A DNA stretch of 22,648 nt, from positions 1-22,648 of the forward strand of contig CAYXDO010000172.1 in assembly GCA_964463485.1 (NCBI GenBank), written 5' to 3'. Position 1 is the first letter of the stretch, and each line of letters opens with the position of its first letter. Shown one piece after another: positions 14,463 through 22,648 of the stretch. The notes below the pieces were generated by a model. The model searched no databases, was not told where the DNA came from, and saw only the letters and a list, made by a program, of their open reading frames with translations. A program made the translations under genes and the position numbers. The stretch is from CAYXDO01 sp964463485. GTDB taxonomy: Bacteria; Myxococcota; Kuafuiibacteriia; Kuafuiibacteriales; Kuafuiibacteriaceae.

Positions 14463-15260
14463 TCAGATCGGCACTCCGAGCCGGGCCAATCGGGGCCGGA
14501 TCACTTCGTCCCGGATCTTCCAAAACACCTCGTCTTCGAGAGACGGCGGCGCGGCTCCGAGCCCGAGGTCGGTGACTTGGGTCCGGCGGCGTCGCGTCGC
14601 TCGGCGCAACGAAGGGGCCATGCCGTGGGTCACGAAGGTCCGGCCGAGGATCCCGAGCATGTCCTCTGCATAGTCCCCGAGCGCCTCTCGCGTGCCAGAC
14701 TCAGCCCTCGGAAAGAGTCGCTCGGCCAACGACCAGCCCAACCTGGCGTGGATGGCCTCGTCCTTGGCGATCCGACCCAAGACCGCCTTCACGACCGGGT
14801 GAGTCGTGAAGAGGAGACGCGTTCGCATCAGCTCGAGGGAGATGGTCTCACTCAGACAGCCGATCGCAAGGACCCAGAACACGAGCTCATCATCGGGCCC
14901 GGAGGCCGCGGCCGAGGGATCGAAGCCGCTGTCCGCGGGAACCTCCGCGACGAACCCACCAAAGCCGTCGGCCAGCGCGATCGACAGCTCCGCGTGACGA
15001 ACCTCGTCACTTTGGATCAACGCCACCGCGTCCAGGGTGTCGAGCGTGCCGCGCTCTCGAATCAGCGCGAGTGACGTGCGAGCGAGCGCAGGAATCGCCG
15101 CCAGCTCGCTCCACGCGCGCTCGCTCCAAAAGACCCGCGCCGCTTCGACGCGTGGAAGTACGTCTCCAGAAGGCAGGGACGGAGGAATCCTCGCGGATCG
15201 ACCCAGGAGTCGGCGGATCCTTCGAATCGGATCTTCGAGGGTGAGCGCGCGCTTACTCAT
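14463..15260 (-). CDS. Ferritin-like diiron protein
   Basis: A 265-residue helical protein with ferritin-like metal-ligand spacing: Glu47 or Glu52 in the first helix (FWSERAWSELAAI), Glu86-x-x-His89 (SDEVRHAE), Glu138 (CLSETISLEL) and Glu168-x-x-His171 (KDEAIHARLGW). Two E-x-x-H pairs plus two more Glu fit a carboxylate-bridged diiron site, as in the AurF-like oxygenase/ferritin-like superfamily. The exact reaction is not readable. A basic N-terminus (RRIRRLLGR) has no signal features. It ends 14 bases from the convergent receptor gene and starts after a gap containing a palindrome and a tandem duplication around its start codon. No strong ribosome site is visible; translation may depend on an overlapping six-codon upstream frame. 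Confidence 0.8.
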   Translation of the reverse strand: MSKRALTLEDPIRRIRRLLGRSARIPPSLPSGDVLPRVEAARVFWSERAWSELAAIPALARTSLALIRERGTLDTLDAVALIQSDEVRHAELSIALADGFGGFVAEVPADSGFDPSAAASGPDDELVFWVLAIGCLSETISLELMRTRLLFTTHPVVKAVLGRIAKDEAIHARLGWSLAERLFPRAESGTREALGDYAEDMLGILGRTFVTHGMAPSLRRATRRRRTQVTDLGLGAAPPSLEDEVFWKIRDEVIRPRLARLGVPI

Positions 15261-15284
15261 GGGGTGCGCTCACGCATGGGGTGC
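15251..15284. repeat. 17-bp tandem duplication across a start codon
   Basis: Bases 15251-15267 and 15268-15284 match at 15 of 17 positions and abut exactly. Each unit contains an ATG on the minus strand. The left unit supplies the start of the ferritin-like gene; the right unit opens MRERTP and stops in TGA that overlaps this start (ATGA). Confidence 0.75.
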
Positions 15285-15298
15285 AGGATTGAATCCTG
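15284..15298. promoter_or_regulatory. CAGGATT-G-AATCCTG palindrome, candidate operator
   Basis: A perfect 7-1-7 inverted repeat between the end of the small gene at 15319 and the start of the ferritin-like gene. A one-base centre cannot form an RNA hairpin loop of normal size, so a DNA-binding-protein site is the likelier meaning. AT content in the arms is higher than in the surroundings. Confidence 0.3.
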
Positions 15299-15318
15299 AA
15301 TTCTCCACGAAGACGCGA

Positions 15319-15540
15319 CTATTTCGCTCCCGACGCTTGGCCCCGTTTTCGACGCGGTCGACCGATGCTCGGAAGGGCCTCGGCGGCGACTGGCTTTGGA
15401 GGCGCAGCCCGCGCGGGCACAGCTTCCACGCGATCGGAGCCCTCTGCTTGCTGGCGAGCCTCGGATTGCGAAGCGACCTTGGTGAGGAGCTGATCGAGGA
15501 GCTGCTTGGCCTCCTCGTCCGAGAGATCTCGGTCTTCCAC
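15319..15540 (-). CDS. Small protein, unknown (73 aa)
   Basis: A 73-residue protein with GTG start, three bases after the stop of the gene upstream, so translation is probably coupled. The N-terminal third is an acidic helix (MEDRDLSDEEAKQLLDQLL), followed by a Gln/Glu stretch, a Pro/Ala linker (ARAAPPKPVAAEALP) and a basic tail (GRPRRKRGQ). The charge switch from acidic helix to basic tail could fit a nucleic-acid or membrane contact, but no family was recognised. Codon use resembles the neighbours. An overlapping minus-strand frame starting two bases earlier is Ser/Arg-rich and looks like a shadow. Confidence 0.6.
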   Translation of the reverse strand: MEDRDLSDEEAKQLLDQLLTKVASQSEARQQAEGSDRVEAVPARAAPPKPVAAEALPSIGRPRRKRGQASGAK

Positions 15541-15543
15541 ACC

Positions 15544-15939
15544 TCAACCCATCGGTGCGGGCGCGCGGCGGGAGTCCGCCTTGAACTCGACGTCGACGCC
15601 CAAGTTCTTGGCGAGGTCGTTCATCACGTTCGCCGCCGCCCTGCTGACGAAGGTCAGGTGCGCGGGAAAGCTGTTGTCTCCGCCGACGTTCGCACGCCGC
15701 GCGAGCTCCCGCACGAGGGCCTTCTGAGTGCGAGGACCCAGCTTGCCGATCTCCGCGGCCAAGTCCTTGGCCTCGGCCGAGCCAAAACGGTATTGGGCCG
15801 TGTGGATCTTGCGGTCCCAGCCGGAGGCCCACGTGACGTCGTTCCTCGAGGTGTTGACGTCGGGATTCTTGAGCAGCGTGTTCAGTCGGTCTGCGACTTT
15901 CATGGGGGTTCCGTAGCACAAGGGACAAGCCGGTGTCAT
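15544..15939 (-). CDS. Small protein, unknown (131 aa)
   Basis: A predicted cytoplasmic protein of 131 residues from ATG 15939, or 119 from ATG 15903. The longer form is preferred weakly because AGGAGGT lies 11 bases before it, while 15903 has no ribosome site. The longer form starts MTPACPLCYGTP, with a CPLC pair like half of a zinc ribbon; the second half is not seen. The body (RLNTLLKNPDVNTSRNDVTWASGWDRKIHTAQYRF as two blocks, then LAAEIGKLGPRTQKALVREL) is mixed alpha/beta and has no recognised family. It is the first gene of a short minus-strand run with the 73-aa gene and perhaps the ferritin-like gene. Confidence 0.65.
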   Translation of the reverse strand: MTPACPLCYGTPMKVADRLNTLLKNPDVNTSRNDVTWASGWDRKIHTAQYRFGSAEAKDLAAEIGKLGPRTQKALVRELARRANVGGDNSFPAHLTFVSRAAANVMNDLAKNLGVDVEFKADSRRAPAPMG

Positions 15940-16035
15940 CCGTTCCGACGACCTCCTGCGGGAAACGAAGCCGATCAGCAACGCGCTGCTCATTCGATCA
16001 GGACAACAGAGGCCAAGCGTGTGGGCCGGAAAGAC
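15940..16035 (-). other. Gap upstream of the unknown gene pair
   Basis: About 100 bases lie between the end of the large lipoprotein gene and the first unknown gene. They contain AGGAGGT for the ATG at 15939. No hairpin with a T-run and no clear promoter was seen, so read-through from the rpoBC message is possible. Confidence 0.3.
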
Positions 16036-17368
16036 TCACCGCCCTCGGCGCCTCATGAACGCGAAGTCGACGAGCTCACCCTCGACACTTTGACCAAGCG
16101 CGAACACGCCGTCCGGAGCTCGCCGGAGAATTCGGACGTTCTTCGTGAACGGGTGCGAGGGCGTGCAGTACTCGTCTGCGGCCAACTCACCCAGAAAGCC
16201 GCGATCGGAACCCAGAAGCACTTTTTCATCGAAGGCCTCCATGTCGTTGATCGGGACCGCGAACGGGCTCTTTCCGACGGGCTCCCAGAGCCGGCCGGAG
16301 AGTTGAAAGACTCCGCCGAACCCATCTGCGGCGAGGAGCCGGCCGTCGGGGCCTTCGGCCATCGCAGTGACTCCGGAGCCGATACCCACGGGGTCCATCG
16401 TGACCTCGTCGTCGCGAAGGGTGATGATCGCTGGGTCAGCGCCGATTCCAATCATCAGCGTCCCGTCGCGGCGCAGGACCATGGCGCCGCGGTACGCGGG
16501 GACGGGTGCTTCGAGGTCCAGCACGAGCTCAGTCCCCCGATCGTCTGCGCGGAAGAGTCGGCCGCCGAAAGTCATCGCGTAGATGGATCCGGAGGGTGCC
16601 TCGTCGATCCAGCCGACCGCGTCTCCCGCGGGGAGCCCAGCCCATTCAGGACCACGCTCGAAAGCGAGCTCTGCGCCGTCCCAGCGCGCGAAGCCGACTC
16701 CTCTCGGCGTGGCGAGGATGATTCGTCCGCGTCGAAGAACCCGTGAGCTGGCCGTCGACGGGAACGGCGGAGAGAGGTCGAGGTGTCGACCATCCGTGAA
16801 GAGTCGGACGAGCGTTGCAGATCCAACCACGATCGACTCGTCGTCGATCACGACGCCGATCCGGAGCCCTCCCACGAAGTCGAGGTGCGTTACCGCAGGG
16901 CTCTCTTCCAGAATCTCGCAAACTCCCCGAGGAATCGGCAGCACGAAGGCGCCGAGCTCGACACCGCCAGGCTCCCATCGGCCGAACGTGGTCCCGTCGA
17001 AGCTCGCGCTGAAGCGCCTGGGTGCGACCTCCGCGACCGTGCGATCGGTCCCCGCGCTTCCAGGACTCACCCATCCCAGCGGCGGAGCGTACCCATCGAG
17101 CAACGCAGCTCCGTGAATCGAGCTGGCCTCGGCGTCGAGCGTGACTTCGGTGGGCTCGGGCGAGACGGAGCGCACTTCGAGCGCGCCATTGGACTCCGTA
17201 CCGATGAGATAGCCACTCTCCCCTTCCTCCAGCGGGAACAGGCCGAGGGTGACTTTCCGACTTTCGTCGCAGGAAGTGAGGAGCGCGAGGGAGCCGAATC
17301 CGCAGAGCGTGAGGGAAATGAAGCCGCCTTGGAGGAGCCGGAAGGTCTTCCGTCCGAGGCGGTCGAGC

Positions 17369-17385
<17 letters not shown>
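16036..17385 (-). CDS. Beta-propeller-like lipoprotein, overlaps rpoC
   Basis: A roughly 449-residue exported protein. From TTG 17385 the N-terminus is basic (MRARTELDRLGRKTFRLLQ), then hydrophobic (FISLTLCGFGSLALL), ending in the lipobox LTSC with Cys39. The rest is built from repeated short beta units with G-x-x-x-A-D/G-R and W-D-G turns (RIILATPRGVGFARWDGAEL, GSIYAMTFGGRLFRADDRG, GRLLAADGFGGVFQLSGRL), suggesting a beta-propeller. Family not identified. All usable start codons lie inside the 3' end of rpoC (TTG 17385 overlaps by 17 bases; ATG 17433 by 65). GAGG sits three bases before the TTG. This means it is expressed from the rpoBC message. Start choice is uncertain. Confidence 0.7.
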
Positions 17386-21601
<4,216 letters not shown>

Positions 21602-21624
21602 TTGTGAGTCCCTCGATTCGTGTG

Positions 21625-21640
21625 GGCTCCGCTCGGAGCC
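21625..21640 (-). other. Hairpin between rpoB and rpoC
   Basis: GGCTCC and GGAGCC (6 pairs, loop of four) lie in the 63-base spacer, with GTG/CAC able to extend the stem past a bulge. No T-run follows on the minus strand, so a terminator is unlikely; a processing or stability role is possible. Confidence 0.3.
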
Positions 21641-21664
21641 ACCGTCCGTTTTGGTTCGGCTTCC

Positions 21665-22648
<984 letters not shown>

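Noticed and set aside
15037..16746. 569-codon plus-strand frame
   Set aside because: Runs opposite four supported minus-strand genes and contains no recognisable domain; the frame is open because of high GC.

Overview
This 22.6 kb window is high-GC, gene-dense bacterial DNA. It most resembles a member of the Myxococcota (former Deltaproteobacteria). The pointers are a DUF2330 protein with a MYXO-CTERM-like tail, a CheA fused to a receiver domain (as in Myxococcus FrzE), a CheR with TPRs, and many lipoproteins. This placement is inference; no rRNA gene is present to confirm it.

Left part (1-1588): a DUF2461 gene on the minus strand, then what looks like the 3' remnant of an outer-membrane beta-barrel (phosphate-selective-porin-like) gene on the plus strand. 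The remnant's stop codon overlaps the start of the next gene.

Chemosensory block (1588-14448): a plus-strand run encodes a YfiR/DUF4154-like periplasmic protein, two CheW-like proteins (the second very degenerate), a CheA-receiver hybrid kinase, an intact CheB, a CheR that lacks the usual N-terminal domain but carries a TPR tail, and a Rossmann-fold NADP oxidoreductase. Most junctions overlap or nearly touch. A minus-strand DUF2330/lipoprotein pair is embedded next. Plus-strand genes then resume with a four-part fusion (cyclic-nucleotide-binding fold, Crp-type winged helix, receiver, CheB-like domain) and two tandem membrane chemoreceptors without a recognisable HAMP domain. No free-standing CheY is present. 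The cluster therefore looks like an alternative, non-flagellar signalling pathway whose outputs may be the CheA receiver and the DNA-binding fusion. The fusion's CheB-like domain has lost two of three catalytic residues.

Right part (14463-22648): everything is on the minus strand. There is a ferritin-like diiron protein, two small unknown genes, a large beta-propeller-like lipoprotein whose start overlaps the end of rpoC, complete rpoC, and the 3' part of rpoB running off the window.

The best candidate for something undescribed is the 10044-11744 fusion: a probable transcription factor controlled by a receiver domain, with a catalytically dead methylesterase module, next to HAMP-less receptors and an N-domain-less CheR.
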